Below, one piece after another: positions 16,463 through 26,140 of a stretch of 64,000 nucleotides of DNA; the stretch's first letter is position 1; every line of letters starts with the position of its first letter. The translations under genes were made by a program, and so were the position numbers. This stretch comes from DRPG01 sp964655065 (GTDB lineage: Bacteria > Myxococcota_A > UBA796 > GCA-2862545). Below the pieces are notes generated by a model. It did not search any database and was not told where the DNA came from. It worked only from the letters and a program-made list of their open reading frames with translations. The stretch lies in the NCBI GenBank assembly GCA_964655065.1, contig CAZZLC010000001.1, forward strand, positions 186,001-250,000, written 5' to 3'.

Positions 16463-17631
16463 TGGCCGTCGGGGATCGGACGCGCCGGCGGGGTCGAGAA
16501 CTCGCCCACGATCTCGCTGAACAAGCTGCTCACGGTGTCGCTGGCCGGACTGTTCGCGGCCCAGATGCCCACCAGGCCGACGACCGTGATCGACGCGGCG
16601 AGGGCCGTCGCGGCCATCCACGAGCCGTTCGCCTGACGCCGCACGGGCTTGTCGCGGCCAGCGCCCCGGAGGACCGCCGGCTGGACCACGGTGGCTGCGG
16701 CCTCCTCGGTGAGGTGGCCGTCGGCGTAGAGGAACTGCACGAGCCGCTCGGCCGGTGCCACGGTGCCGAAGCGCGCGAGCTCGTCCTGAAGCGCATTGCG
16801 GAAGTCGCCGGCGGACTTGTAGCGGCGGGAGGCCTCTGTTGCGAGGCCCTTGTGGATCACGTTGGAGAGGCTGCGCGGAACGTGTGGGTTCACCGACCGC
16901 AGCTGCGGAATGCGCCCCTCGAGGATGCTCCGGTAGATCACCTCGGGCTGCTGGCCCTTGGGGAACATGGGCTCACCGGCGAGGCAGCGGTACAGCGTGG
17001 CGGCGAGGCTGTAGCTGTCTGCCGCGACCCCGGCCTCTTCGCCGCGCAGGACCTCGGGCGCCATGTAGGTCGGCGTACCCACGAGCATACCGGTTCGGGT
17101 CAGCACCTCGAGCTCGTCGCCGCGGGCGATGCCGAAGTCCATGAGCTTCACCTCGCCGCTGCGCGAGATCATGATGTTCGCTGGCTTGACGTCGCGGTGG
17201 ATGATGCCGTGCATGTGCGCGTGCTGGAGCGCGTCAGCCGTCGCCGCCCCTACGATCAGCGCCACGTCGATGGGCAGCGGTCCGTTCTTGAGGAGGTCGC
17301 GAAGGTCGTAGCCGTCGACGTACTCGAGGGCGAGGTAGGAGGTGCCGCGCCACGAGAAGAGGTCGTAGACCCCGCAGATCGCGTGGTGGGAGAGCTGGGC
17401 AAGCACCTTGCCCTCACGCTCGAACCGCTCCTCGAGCTCCTGGATGAGGTCGTCTTCGGCGTCGTCGGGAGGAACCAGTCGCTTGAGCGCGCACGCGCGG
17501 CCGAGCTGCTGGTGGTAGCCCAACAGGACCTCCCCCATGCCGCCCGACGCAATCTTGTCTTCGATGTCGTAGGGACCAATGCGCCTCGGCGGCGGTCGCT
17601 TGGAAGCCACGCTCCCCCCGGTCGTCGCCAT
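16459..17631 (-). CDS. membrane Ser/Thr protein kinase
   Basis: This is a 390-residue Hanks-type kinase. The domain runs from about residue 20 to 280: glycine loop ASGGMGEVLLG, ATP-binding Lys in CALKRL, catalytic IIHRDVKPANIMI, DFGIARG, and the activation-segment motif GTPTYMAPEV. A single transmembrane helix lies near the C terminus (about 342-362), leaving only about 28 residues outside. With almost no extracellular domain, sensing may be done by the lipoprotein encoded immediately downstream, whose start overlaps this stop codon. It is divergent from tamB with a 73-base gap. Confidence 0.9.
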   Translation of the reverse strand: MATTGGSVASKRPPPRRIGPYDIEDKIASGGMGEVLLGYHQQLGRACALKRLVPPDDAEDDLIQELEERFEREGKVLAQLSHHAICGVYDLFSWRGTSYLALEYVDGYDLRDLLKNGPLPIDVALIVGAATADALQHAHMHGIIHRDVKPANIMISRSGEVKLMDFGIARGDELEVLTRTGMLVGTPTYMAPEVLRGEEAGVAADSYSLAATLYRCLAGEPMFPKGQQPEVIYRSILEGRIPQLRSVNPHVPRSLSNVIHKGLATEASRRYKSAGDFRNALQDELARFGTVAPAERLVQFLYADGHLTEEAAATVVQPAVLRGAGRDKPVRRQANGSWMAATALAASITVVGLVGIWAANSPASDTVSSLFSEIVGEFSTPPARPIPDGH

Positions 17632-17704
17632 TTCTTATCATGTTGCCTTCGCGGGGTCCGTCCGAGGCCGGTCAAAGGGATAGGACACAGCACCGGGATC
17701 CGCG

Positions 17705-20700
17705 ATGGACGATCGAGCCGACGACACCGAAGAGGCCGAGCGCTCCGAACCCTCGGCCTACGGTGCGCCCGGCGACTCCAGCGTGCTCGAAGCCCCGGTT
17801 CGCATGCTGCGCTGGGCGTGGCTCTGGGTGTGGACACGGCGCGGCATCAAGGGCGTTGGTGGGCTGATCCTGCTCTTGTTGGTCGTCGTGTTCGGCTACA
17901 GCCGATCCGACGACTTCCAGCATCGAGTCAGGCAGGTGCTGGAGACCACCGCCAGCGACGCCTTGTGCGAGGACGTCACGGTCGGGCGCGTGAACCTGTC
18001 GCTGTGGCGCCCCGGGTTCACGGCCCTCGATCTCACGGTGACCGGGCGCGAGACGGGCAAGACCATCCTCGCCGTCGATCGCGTCAAGGCACCGGTGCGG
18101 CTGGGTTGGTCGGGACCCGCCCTCGGCCGCCTGTTCGTCGAGGGACTGTTCGTCGGACTCCATCTGGACCAGAAGGGGCGCCTGGTCGAGTTCTCGAGCT
18201 GCGAGGTCCCCCGACCACCCGGGAAGCCCCTTCGGAAGCTTCCGTTCAGCGGGCTTCACGTCGTCGGGGCCTCGCTCCGCGTCGATCACGCCGAAGGCTA
18301 CCTGGCGATCGACGACCTGCAGGTCGAGCCTCGCAACGGCGTGGCCGACGTGCGAGCCGATCTCGCCTACGAGGTGCGCGGGGTGGAGGGTCGCGCGCGC
18401 CTGGAATGGCCCGGGGCGAAGATCGGTGGCGAGCGGATCGTCGTCCCGAGCTTCGCGATCGATCTGCCCATGGTGTCGATCGGGGGCACCCTGGGATGGC
18501 ACGCCGGGCGCCTCGACACCGACCTGACGGCTCGCGTGCAGCTCGAGGAGCTGCACCCTTGGCTCGAGGAGCCACGAGCCCTCGAGGGGGCCGTAGACCT
18601 CGACCTGGAGCTCGCTGGGGAGGCCAGCGATCCCGAGCTGGTGGTGGCCGGGGCCGTCGAGGACCTCGAAGTGCAGGTCGAGGGCGTGCTGCGCCCGGTC
18701 CTGCGGCACCGCATCGGCGACGTGAAGCTGGCCGCGAGGGCCGCCCGTGACGGAGTGCGCGTCGAGGAGGTCATCTGGGAGCGGGGCGAGGGCTCCGTCA
18801 AGGCGTGGGCCACCATCTCGCCCGACGGCAAGGTCACCGACGGACACGCCATCGGCGACCGCATGAAGTTCGCCGACCTCCTGGTCGACTTCGACTCTGC
18901 CCCGACCCCTTGGGTCGACATGACGATGGACGCGGAGATCAACTTCGACGGCACCCTCGATCCTCTGCGACTCTCGGGACCCTTCGACTTCGCGGTCGCC
19001 GAGCTGGAGGTGGGAGACCGACCCATCGCCGATCCGGCGGCCGAGCGTCTCCTCGCCATCCCTCACGCCCACGCGCGCGGCACCATCACCTTCGAGCCCC
19101 GCAAGGTCACGCTGGTGGCGCCGACCGTGCGCGCGCCTCGCAACCAGGCGAGCGCGGTGATCGAGATCGGGACCGGACCCCGCGGCCCACTCGATCTGGA
19201 GTTCGACGTGTGGGGGGCCGACCTCCGGGACTTCCAGCCGCTCGCGGGCACCAACCTCCAGGGCCAGGGCCAGGTCTCGGGACGCATCTGGGGGCCGTTC
19301 AACGAGCTGCAGATCGACGGCGAGGGCCACCTCCGGGGCTTCGAAGTCCTCGGCGTGCCCTACGCTGACGAGCTGACCGCCCGCGTGCGCTCCCCCGAGA
19401 TGAAGTCGCTGCACCTCGACGACGCGGTCGCGCGGCGCGGGCGTACGACCTACCGCGGCCGCTACAGCATCGACTTCCGGCCGCCGCTCTCGATGTCGAC
19501 GGACATCACGTTCGACGAGGGCCGCATCGAGGACGTGATCGGCATGTTCGTCGACCTCGACGGTGGGTTCACCGGCAACCTCGTCGACGGGTCGCTCGTC
19601 TTCGACGGGCCGCTGTACCACCTCGACGGCCGGAGCGAGCTCACCCTGTCGGACGTCGCGCTGTACGGGGAGCAGTTCGCGACGGGCTCGGGGCGGGGCT
19701 TCCTCGATGATGGGACGTTCACCCTCGACGACCTGCGCCTTCGTCGGGAGGGAGCTCGCGGCGGCCTCACTCTGCGGGGGTCGGTCGACCGCGAGTGGGC
19801 GCTCGACATGCAGCTCGTGGGTGACGGACTGCGGCTCGAGAACCTCGACCGGCTGGACGACGTCGAGTTGCCGATGTCCGGCTTGCTCGCCCTGCGGTCC
19901 CGAATCACCAACACGCTGTTCGACCCCTCGCCCGACGGCCGGATCTGGATCACGGACGTCCGCTACGCCGGCGAGCCCGTTCGCGACTCGCTCGTCGTCT
20001 TCGACACGGAGGAGGGCGTCGCGCAGATCTCCGGCAACCTGTTCGGCAACACCGTGCGCATCGAGCGCGGCTCGACCTTCGGGTGGTGGGAGCGCCAACC
20101 CTACGCCGTCCAGCTGGAGCTCGTGCGGGCGCCCGCCCACGTGCTGTACCCGCGGGGCGCCGACGGTTCACCGATCCGCGCCGAGACGACGGGTCGGGTG
20201 GCCCTCGGCGGCACGCTCGCCGAGGGCCGACCCCAGTGGGTCGACGTCGAGCTCTCGGGGGTCAGCGTCGACGTCGAGGGGCAGCGCCTGGCCAACGAGG
20301 AGGGGCCGTGGTCGTTTCGGATGGATGGCCCGAGGTTCGCGGCGGAGAACGTCAACTTGCGAACGGCACGAGCCAAGGAGCCGACCACCCGCTTCAACCT
20401 CGGCGCCACCCGCGACGGGGACCTGCTGCTCCTCGGTGAGGGGTTCGTCGACCTCGATCTGCTCCGCGCCGCGGTACCGGGCCTGGCCCGAGCCTCCGGG
20501 CGGGCCAACGTGAGGTTCGAGGCCCTCGGCACGCCACCCGAGGTCGACGCGGTGGCGCGCGTGACCCTCGACGCCAACCTGCTTCGCCACGAGTCCGCAC
20601 CGATCCTCTTCGAGGACGTGAAGGGCCGCATCGACGTTCGCAGTGAAGGCATCACCGTTCACGGCGTCACCGCTGGGCTCGGGGGGGGCACGTTCTCGGT

Positions 20701-21763
20701 CGGCGGCGACATCGAGAGCCGTGACTGGCTGCCCGTGCGCTACGGGCTCGAGATGAAGGCGCGGGACGCCCAGGTGCAGTGGGTCGACAGCCTGCCCCCC
20801 GCCATCGGCAACGGCACCTTCACCTTCGACGGCCCCACCGACGCGCTGCTCATGTCGGGCGACATCGACGTCACCGACATGACGTGGTCCGACCGCATCG
20901 ACTGGGAGAGCTGGCTCTTCGAGCTGCAGAGCTCCCTGCTCACCGACGCCGCCCCGCCGGACGGGGAGAGCCTGTTCGCCCTGAACGTCGCGATCGAGGC
21001 CGATCGCACGATCCGCATGGAGAACAACGTCGCCGAAGGGGTGGCGAGCGCGGACCTGCGGATCATCGGCGACACCAACCGTCCAGGTCTCGTGGGCACG
21101 GTCACGGTGCAGGAGGGGCTCGCCTTCCTCCAGGACCGGGAGTTTCGCATCGACCGCGGCAACCTGCTGTTCAACGATCCGTGGACGTGGGATCCCCAGC
21201 TCGACATCGTGCTGGAGACCGACGTGAACAGCCAGGGCCAGCTCTTCCGCATCAACTACCGGGTCAACGGACCGTTCTCCGACTGGACGAGCACCGCGAG
21301 CTCCGACCCGCCTCTGCCCCAGTCCGACGTGAACATTCTGCTGTGGTACGGAGTGACCCTCGACGAGCTCCAGGATCAGGGCTCGCTGTCGGCGGCGGTC
21401 ATCGCGCTGTCCGATCTGCTGGTCACCGGGCTCGTCTCTGGAGGTCGCGGCGGCATGTTCGGCACCGAGCTCCCGGACATTCTCCAGCCCGACCGGATCG
21501 ATCTCGTGACCGGCGTCAACTCCTGGGGCGACTACTCGAGTGATCCCAGGCTCGTGGTCGACAAGCGGCTGCGAGAGTTCGGCGACCTGGACTTTCGAGC
21601 GGACTTCAACCTGCGCAGTCGCGACACCTACTTCTCGCTCGGCCGGCGGCTCGGGGGGGCGTGGACCCTGTCCGCCTGGTATTCGACCCTGCAGCGCAAC
21701 CGAGCGCTGTCGATTGGAGGCTCCGCCGGGCTCGACGTGAACGCCCAGTGGGAGATCGAGTGA
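17705..21763 (+). CDS. tamB: TamB-like inner-membrane/periplasm bridge protein
   Basis: A very long (1352 residues) AsmA/TamB-family protein, thought to span the periplasm and to help outer-membrane assembly or lipid transport together with an Omp85 partner. After a 45-residue acidic N-terminal region there is one transmembrane helix (about 50-66) and then a repetitive beta-rich body. The C-terminal TamB domain is recognisable in FRIDRGNLLFNDPWTWDP, VNGPFSDWTSTASSDPPLP and VNILLWYGVTLDEL. The TamA-like gene starts eight bases downstream. E. coli has the opposite order, tamA before tamB. Confidence 0.88.
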   Translation: MDDRADDTEEAERSEPSAYGAPGDSSVLEAPVRMLRWAWLWVWTRRGIKGVGGLILLLLVVVFGYSRSDDFQHRVRQVLETTASDALCEDVTVGRVNLSLWRPGFTALDLTVTGRETGKTILAVDRVKAPVRLGWSGPALGRLFVEGLFVGLHLDQKGRLVEFSSCEVPRPPGKPLRKLPFSGLHVVGASLRVDHAEGYLAIDDLQVEPRNGVADVRADLAYEVRGVEGRARLEWPGAKIGGERIVVPSFAIDLPMVSIGGTLGWHAGRLDTDLTARVQLEELHPWLEEPRALEGAVDLDLELAGEASDPELVVAGAVEDLEVQVEGVLRPVLRHRIGDVKLAARAARDGVRVEEVIWERGEGSVKAWATISPDGKVTDGHAIGDRMKFADLLVDFDSAPTPWVDMTMDAEINFDGTLDPLRLSGPFDFAVAELEVGDRPIADPAAERLLAIPHAHARGTITFEPRKVTLVAPTVRAPRNQASAVIEIGTGPRGPLDLEFDVWGADLRDFQPLAGTNLQGQGQVSGRIWGPFNELQIDGEGHLRGFEVLGVPYADELTARVRSPEMKSLHLDDAVARRGRTTYRGRYSIDFRPPLSMSTDITFDEGRIEDVIGMFVDLDGGFTGNLVDGSLVFDGPLYHLDGRSELTLSDVALYGEQFATGSGRGFLDDGTFTLDDLRLRREGARGGLTLRGSVDREWALDMQLVGDGLRLENLDRLDDVELPMSGLLALRSRITNTLFDPSPDGRIWITDVRYAGEPVRDSLVVFDTEEGVAQISGNLFGNTVRIERGSTFGWWERQPYAVQLELVRAPAHVLYPRGADGSPIRAETTGRVALGGTLAEGRPQWVDVELSGVSVDVEGQRLANEEGPWSFRMDGPRFAAENVNLRTARAKEPTTRFNLGATRDGDLLLLGEGFVDLDLLRAAVPGLARASGRANVRFEALGTPPEVDAVARVTLDANLLRHESAPILFEDVKGRIDVRSEGITVHGVTAGLGGGTFSVGGDIESRDWLPVRYGLEMKARDAQVQWVDSLPPAIGNGTFTFDGPTDALLMSGDIDVTDMTWSDRIDWESWLFELQSSLLTDAAPPDGESLFALNVAIEADRTIRMENNVAEGVASADLRIIGDTNRPGLVGTVTVQEGLAFLQDREFRIDRGNLLFNDPWTWDPQLDIVLETDVNSQGQLFRINYRVNGPFSDWTSTASSDPPLPQSDVNILLWYGVTLDELQDQGSLSAAVIALSDLLVTGLVSGGRGGMFGTELPDILQPDRIDLVTGVNSWGDYSSDPRLVVDKRLREFGDLDFRADFNLRSRDTYFSLGRRLGGAWTLSAWYSTLQRNRALSIGGSAGLDVNAQWEIE

Positions 21764-21770
21764 GTTTGCG

Positions 21771-24700
21771 TTGTTCCTCGTCCTCTGGGTCCTGACCGCG
21801 CTAGCCGCCCCCGACGACGCCACGGGTGCCTGGTGGCGAGGCGTGATGCTGGCGGACGTCGACCTGCGCTCGGAGGACGGGGCACTGCCCGAAGAGGACC
21901 TCGAGCTGCTCCTCGAGGCGAAAGACGGGGAGCCCCTCGACCCCGCCGACATTCAGGCCGACCTCGCGACGCTCTACCGGGTGGGGAACTTCCGCGCGGT
22001 GGAGGCCACGGTGGAGCCGTGGCCCTACCAGCTCCCCAACGGCGAGACCATCGAGGTCGCGCACCTCACCTACCGGGTCTACGCGGCACCCGAGATCGTG
22101 AGGGTCACGATCATCGGCAACAAGCGCTTCTCCGACCGCGAGATTCGCGACGTGATCGGGCTCGTCGACGGTCAGGAATTCTACCTCGACCTCGACGGGC
22201 CGCCGGTCGAGGAGCGTCTGCAGACCTGGCTCGCTCGCCAAGGCTACCCCGAGGCCGAGGTCGAGGTGAAGGCGACGTCTCCGGTCACCGATCCGGACCG
22301 GCAGTTCGTCAGCGTCAGCGTCGACGAGGGGATCCCGGACATCGTCGAGTCCATCCAGTTCATCGTCAGCGGCGAGTCTCCGGTTTCGGAGCGCAAGCTG
22401 CGGCGGTGGGCGAAGCGGGTCGACCTCGAGGAAGGTCGGCCGCTGGCCGCGGCGAGCCTGAAGGACGCACGAGAGCTCATCAAGAAGCGGCTCGGGCTGG
22501 TCCAGCGAACGCCCTTTCGCAAGGCGCGGGGCCTCGTGGAAGCTCGCGTGACCACGCTCGCAGCCGGTCCGGTGGGCCTCAAGGAGGTCACCGTCAGCAT
22601 CGAGCCTGGATCGCGGCTGGTCATCGAGCCCCACGGAATCGACCGTCGAGCGGTTCGGCGCGCGCTGTCCATCGACCCACGGGTGAGGCTGACGGCAGGA
22701 TTCCTCGACTCTGCTCCGGGAGAACTCGAGAAGTACCTTCAGGAACGCGGCTGGTACTCCGCGGAGGTCGACGTGTCGCTGGAGGAGGAGCCAGGCGTCA
22801 ACCGCCTGGTGGTGAACGCCCGGCTCGGGCCGCGGCACAGCATCGGGCCGCGCTTGCCGTTTCCGCACCGGCTCGGGAGCTCCCACGCCGGCATCGAGTT
22901 CGACTTCGACGTCACCGACCTCGAAGAGCGCTCCACTCGACTCGAGCGCGATCTCCAGTCGCTGTTCTTCCTCGCGTCGCCGGACGTGCTGAGCCGACAC
23001 CACTACACCACCGAGGCCATGGAGGCGGGGCGGGACAAGGCCGAGACCCTGCTCGTCAAGCGTGGGCACCTCGACGCGGAGATCACGATCGAGGAGCCGT
23101 CGATCCGCCAGCGAAAGGGGCTCGGCGTGCTGCTCGGGCGACTGATCGGTCGGAAGCCAGCTCGTCGGATCCGGCCGTCGGTGAGGGTCACGTTGGGTCC
23201 GGTGACCCGGCTCGGAGCGTTCCAGGTCGAGGGACTGGCGCCCGAGGTCGGGCGGCGGGCGGCGGAGTACCTGAGCTCGGCGCTCGGGCGCGAGGTTCGC
23301 GTTCCCCTGTCGGACGAGGACGCGGAGCAATGGGCGGCCGTGCTCCTCGGGCGGGCACCGCAGGAGCGGCTGGTCGACGGCCCCTACTCGCCGCAGGAGA
23401 TCGAGGCGATCCGCGAGCTCGTCGTGTCCGCGCACCAGGCCGAGGGCTACCTCGAGGCCGATGCGCGCGTCTCCACGACCGCCATCGGGGAGGACGCGAG
23501 GCAGGCGATCATCCTCGTGGATCCGGGCACCAAGGTGAAGCTCCGGAGCATCGCGACCCAGGGACGACGACGGACCAAGCGGCGGGTGATCGTGAACACC
23601 ATCGACCTCGATCCCGGCGATGCCCTGCGCCTCTCTCCGTCCCCCACCCCGGTGGGCGATCGCGAGGCGCCCCGGACCCTCGAGGACGTCCGCAACGACC
23701 TCTACGGTCTCGGCGCGTTCGAGGCAGTGGTGCTCCAGGCGGTAGGCGACGAGGAGTACCGTGATCTCCTCGTGCGGGTCAGCGAACAGTCGCGGTGGCG
23801 GTTCGAGCCGGGGCTCGGGCTATCGACCGACCAGGGACTGCGGCTGCTGTTCAACGGCACTCGGGAGAACCTGTTCGGGCTCACCCACCGCCTGCGGGCC
23901 CAGCTCCTCGGCAGCGTCGACCTGCAGGGACCCCAGATCGATTCGCTCCGCACGACCTTCAACCCACCCGAGCTGCGGGCCTCGCTCGACTACACGGCGC
24001 CCAGGTTCCCGTTGCCGAGCCAGGACTTCGTGGCCGACCTCGTCCTGCGGGACTGGCGTCAGGAGAGGACCTGGCGGTTGACTCGCACTGGAGGGGGGCT
24101 TCGGGTGCTCACGAACCTGGGCTCCCGCGAGCGCACCCAGGTCGGGGTCGGCGTGCGACTCGAGTACCGCGGGCTCTCGCAGGTCGCCCCCGCGATCGTG
24201 CTCCCGGGAGAGCCCTGGGAGCTCGGCGACGACGGGACCTACCGTCCGCGGTTCCAGGGCGCGCTCACGGGGCAGCTGGTCTGGGATCAGCGCAACGATC
24301 CGCTCACCCCCACCAAGGGCATCCTGCTCTCGGTCAACGGCGAGCTGGCCCCGGGGCTGGCCTTTCAGCGGTGTGCGGAGCGGGCGAACCTCTTCACCTG
24401 TGCGAGCGAGGAGCTCCGCGATCAGCGCAGGACGCGGTTCGTCAAAGCAGAAGCGCGCTTCTCGGGGTTCCGGCGAGTGAGTCGGTCGGGGCTGCTCCTG
24501 AAGACGGTGGGGCGGCTCGGGTACATCCGCATGCTGTCCCCGACCGGGGAGCTCGACGCGACGGTTCCCGGCCTCGAGGATCGGTTCCGACTGGGGGGAA
24601 CGGGCTCGCTGCGCGGATTCCGTCGCCACGGGGTGGGGCCACACAATCGCGTCGAGGACCTCGTGGTGCAGTCTGCGCCCTCGCTCCAGCCAGCGCTGGG

Positions 24701-25118
24701 CGCCACCCTGGCCGACCGGGACAACCGGTGGGTCCCCACCGGCGGCGACACGCTCGCGGTGGCCGGGGCGGAGCTCGTCGTGCCCCTGCCCGCGCTCGGA
24801 CTCTCAGCCTGGGACGGCTACTCGCTGGCTGCCTTCGTCGAGGTCGGCAACACCTGGTTGCTCGCGCTGCCCGACGACGTACCGCCGCCGTCGAGCGACA
24901 CGATCGAGAGCCCGAGTCGCGCGTGGCGAAACGTGAACCCGTTCCTGCGCTGGAGCTTCGGCATCGGGGGCCGTCGTGACTCCCCGATCGGGCCCATCCA
25001 GATCGACTTCGCCCTGAACCCCCAGCGCTTCGGGGTTGGCGACACCGCGCGGTTCCTGAGGGACCAGCTCCGCGAGGAGTGGTTCCGCTTCCACGTCACG
25101 CTCGGCGAACTCTTCTAG
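21771..25118 (+). CDS. TamA/BamA-like Omp85 outer-membrane protein, enlarged POTRA region
   Basis: Omp85-family protein that would insert or assemble outer-membrane proteins, presumably with the TamB above. It is 1115 residues, about twice E. coli TamA (577). A short signal (FLVLWVLTALAAP) is followed by about 680 residues with repeated POTRA-like units (for example PEIVRVTIIGNKRFSDREI, LKEVTVSIEPGSRLVI, TKVKLRSIATQGRRRTKRRV). The C-terminal beta-barrel has the Omp85 lid motif GGTGSLRGFRR and a final strand ending in Phe. The start is TTG 21771, eight bases after the tamB stop, with no strong ribosome-binding site, implying coupling. It is convergent with the next gene with a four-base overlap. 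Confidence 0.85.
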   Translation: MFLVLWVLTALAAPDDATGAWWRGVMLADVDLRSEDGALPEEDLELLLEAKDGEPLDPADIQADLATLYRVGNFRAVEATVEPWPYQLPNGETIEVAHLTYRVYAAPEIVRVTIIGNKRFSDREIRDVIGLVDGQEFYLDLDGPPVEERLQTWLARQGYPEAEVEVKATSPVTDPDRQFVSVSVDEGIPDIVESIQFIVSGESPVSERKLRRWAKRVDLEEGRPLAAASLKDARELIKKRLGLVQRTPFRKARGLVEARVTTLAAGPVGLKEVTVSIEPGSRLVIEPHGIDRRAVRRALSIDPRVRLTAGFLDSAPGELEKYLQERGWYSAEVDVSLEEEPGVNRLVVNARLGPRHSIGPRLPFPHRLGSSHAGIEFDFDVTDLEERSTRLERDLQSLFFLASPDVLSRHHYTTEAMEAGRDKAETLLVKRGHLDAEITIEEPSIRQRKGLGVLLGRLIGRKPARRIRPSVRVTLGPVTRLGAFQVEGLAPEVGRRAAEYLSSALGREVRVPLSDEDAEQWAAVLLGRAPQERLVDGPYSPQEIEAIRELVVSAHQAEGYLEADARVSTTAIGEDARQAIILVDPGTKVKLRSIATQGRRRTKRRVIVNTIDLDPGDALRLSPSPTPVGDREAPRTLEDVRNDLYGLGAFEAVVLQAVGDEEYRDLLVRVSEQSRWRFEPGLGLSTDQGLRLLFNGTRENLFGLTHRLRAQLLGSVDLQGPQIDSLRTTFNPPELRASLDYTAPRFPLPSQDFVADLVLRDWRQERTWRLTRTGGGLRVLTNLGSRERTQVGVGVRLEYRGLSQVAPAIVLPGEPWELGDDGTYRPRFQGALTGQLVWDQRNDPLTPTKGILLSVNGELAPGLAFQRCAERANLFTCASEELRDQRRTRFVKAEARFSGFRRVSRSGLLLKTVGRLGYIRMLSPTGELDATVPGLEDRFRLGGTGSLRGFRRHGVGPHNRVEDLVVQSAPSLQPALGATLADRDNRWVPTGGDTLAVAGAELVVPLPALGLSAWDGYSLAAFVEVGNTWLLALPDDVPPPSSDTIESPSRAWRNVNPFLRWSFGIGGRRDSPIGPIQIDFALNPQRFGVGDTARFLRDQLREEWFRFHVTLGELF

Positions 25119-26128
25119 AGCGCGGGCGGCTGCAGGACCGGGTGCCGCTTCGCTACTGCCTCCACGTCGACGTCCCGGCCTCGCAGGTGGCGCTCCGCGA
25201 AGGCCACCGACACCGCCGCCACCGCACGAAGCTTGGCCTCGAGCGGGCCCGGACCGATCTGGGAGTCGGGGAACACCGCGCGCAGCAACGCTGGACGCAC
25301 GAGCAGGCCCAGATCCGAGAGATCCAGGTGGCCCGCGGTGGGGAGCGTGTAGACGTACCGGGGGCCCTCGGCGCGGGCGATCAGGTCGTCGATGGGCGCC
25401 CAGACGACGTCGAGCGCGTCGGCCATTCGGGTCCGACCGGCGAGGAACACGAGCAACGGGGCCTCGACGGGCTGGAGATCCGGATCCCCGAACGGCGGCC
25501 CGTCGAGGTTGACGATCGCCACGCAGCGAGGCTCGTCGTCGCAGTACGTCGCTGCGAGCCCGCCGCCGAAGCTGTGGCCCGCGAGCAGCACCCGGTCGGT
25601 CGACACCCCGAGTCGGTCGGGCAGATCGTCGAGAATGGCCCGCAGATCGTCGGCGACCACCTCGTGGGCGAGCCGAAACGCCGGGTCGTCCACGAACGCG
25701 ACAGGGTCGGAGGCGCGCCCGAGCGCGGATCGCCACGCCGACGACGCCGGGGCCGACGTGCCGTCGGGGAAGTCGGGGCGGAGCGCGACCGGAGGATGGT
25801 CCGCGGCCACGACGGTGTAGCCGTGGCTCGCGAGCTCGCGAATCCAGGTGAGGTAGGCGTGCCTCCGACCCTGTGTACCGTGGACGAACACGGCCACCGG
25901 CCCCGGTGGGCCGTCGGACGGGGTCCACGCCTGGACGGGAATGCGGCGGTCGCGGGGCTCGTCGGCGAGCGGGTCGAGCCGCCCCCTGTCTACGAGCACC
26001 CAGGCTCGTGTCACCACCGCGCGAGGGCCCGTGGGCTCGAGCTCGCGATCGGGCACTGCCCACACGAGAACGAGCACGACGAGCGCGAAGGCCGCGACGA
26101 ACAGTCCCCCAACGAGCCGCCAGCGCAT
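25115..26128 (-). CDS. membrane-anchored alpha/beta hydrolase (PAF-acetylhydrolase/chlorophyllase-like)
   Basis: The 337-residue protein has an N-terminal signal-anchor (residues 6-24) and a periplasmic alpha/beta-hydrolase domain. The oxyanion strand is AVFVHGTQGRRHAYL (about 80-94) and the nucleophile elbow is GHSFGGGLAA (about 180). An Asp after strand 7 and GHLDLSD near residue 265 supply the rest of a catalytic triad. The order and motifs fit the platelet-activating-factor acetylhydrolase or chlorophyllase-like group; the substrate is unknown. It lies 12 bases downstream of the fatty-acid desaturase, hinting at lipid metabolism. Confidence 0.75.
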   Translation of the reverse strand: MRWRLVGGLFVAAFALVVLVLVWAVPDRELEPTGPRAVVTRAWVLVDRGRLDPLADEPRDRRIPVQAWTPSDGPPGPVAVFVHGTQGRRHAYLTWIRELASHGYTVVAADHPPVALRPDFPDGTSAPASSAWRSALGRASDPVAFVDDPAFRLAHEVVADDLRAILDDLPDRLGVSTDRVLLAGHSFGGGLAATYCDDEPRCVAIVNLDGPPFGDPDLQPVEAPLLVFLAGRTRMADALDVVWAPIDDLIARAEGPRYVYTLPTAGHLDLSDLGLLVRPALLRAVFPDSQIGPGPLEAKLRAVAAVSVAFAERHLRGRDVDVEAVAKRHPVLQPPAL

Positions 26129-26140
26129 TCCGCCCTCCGA

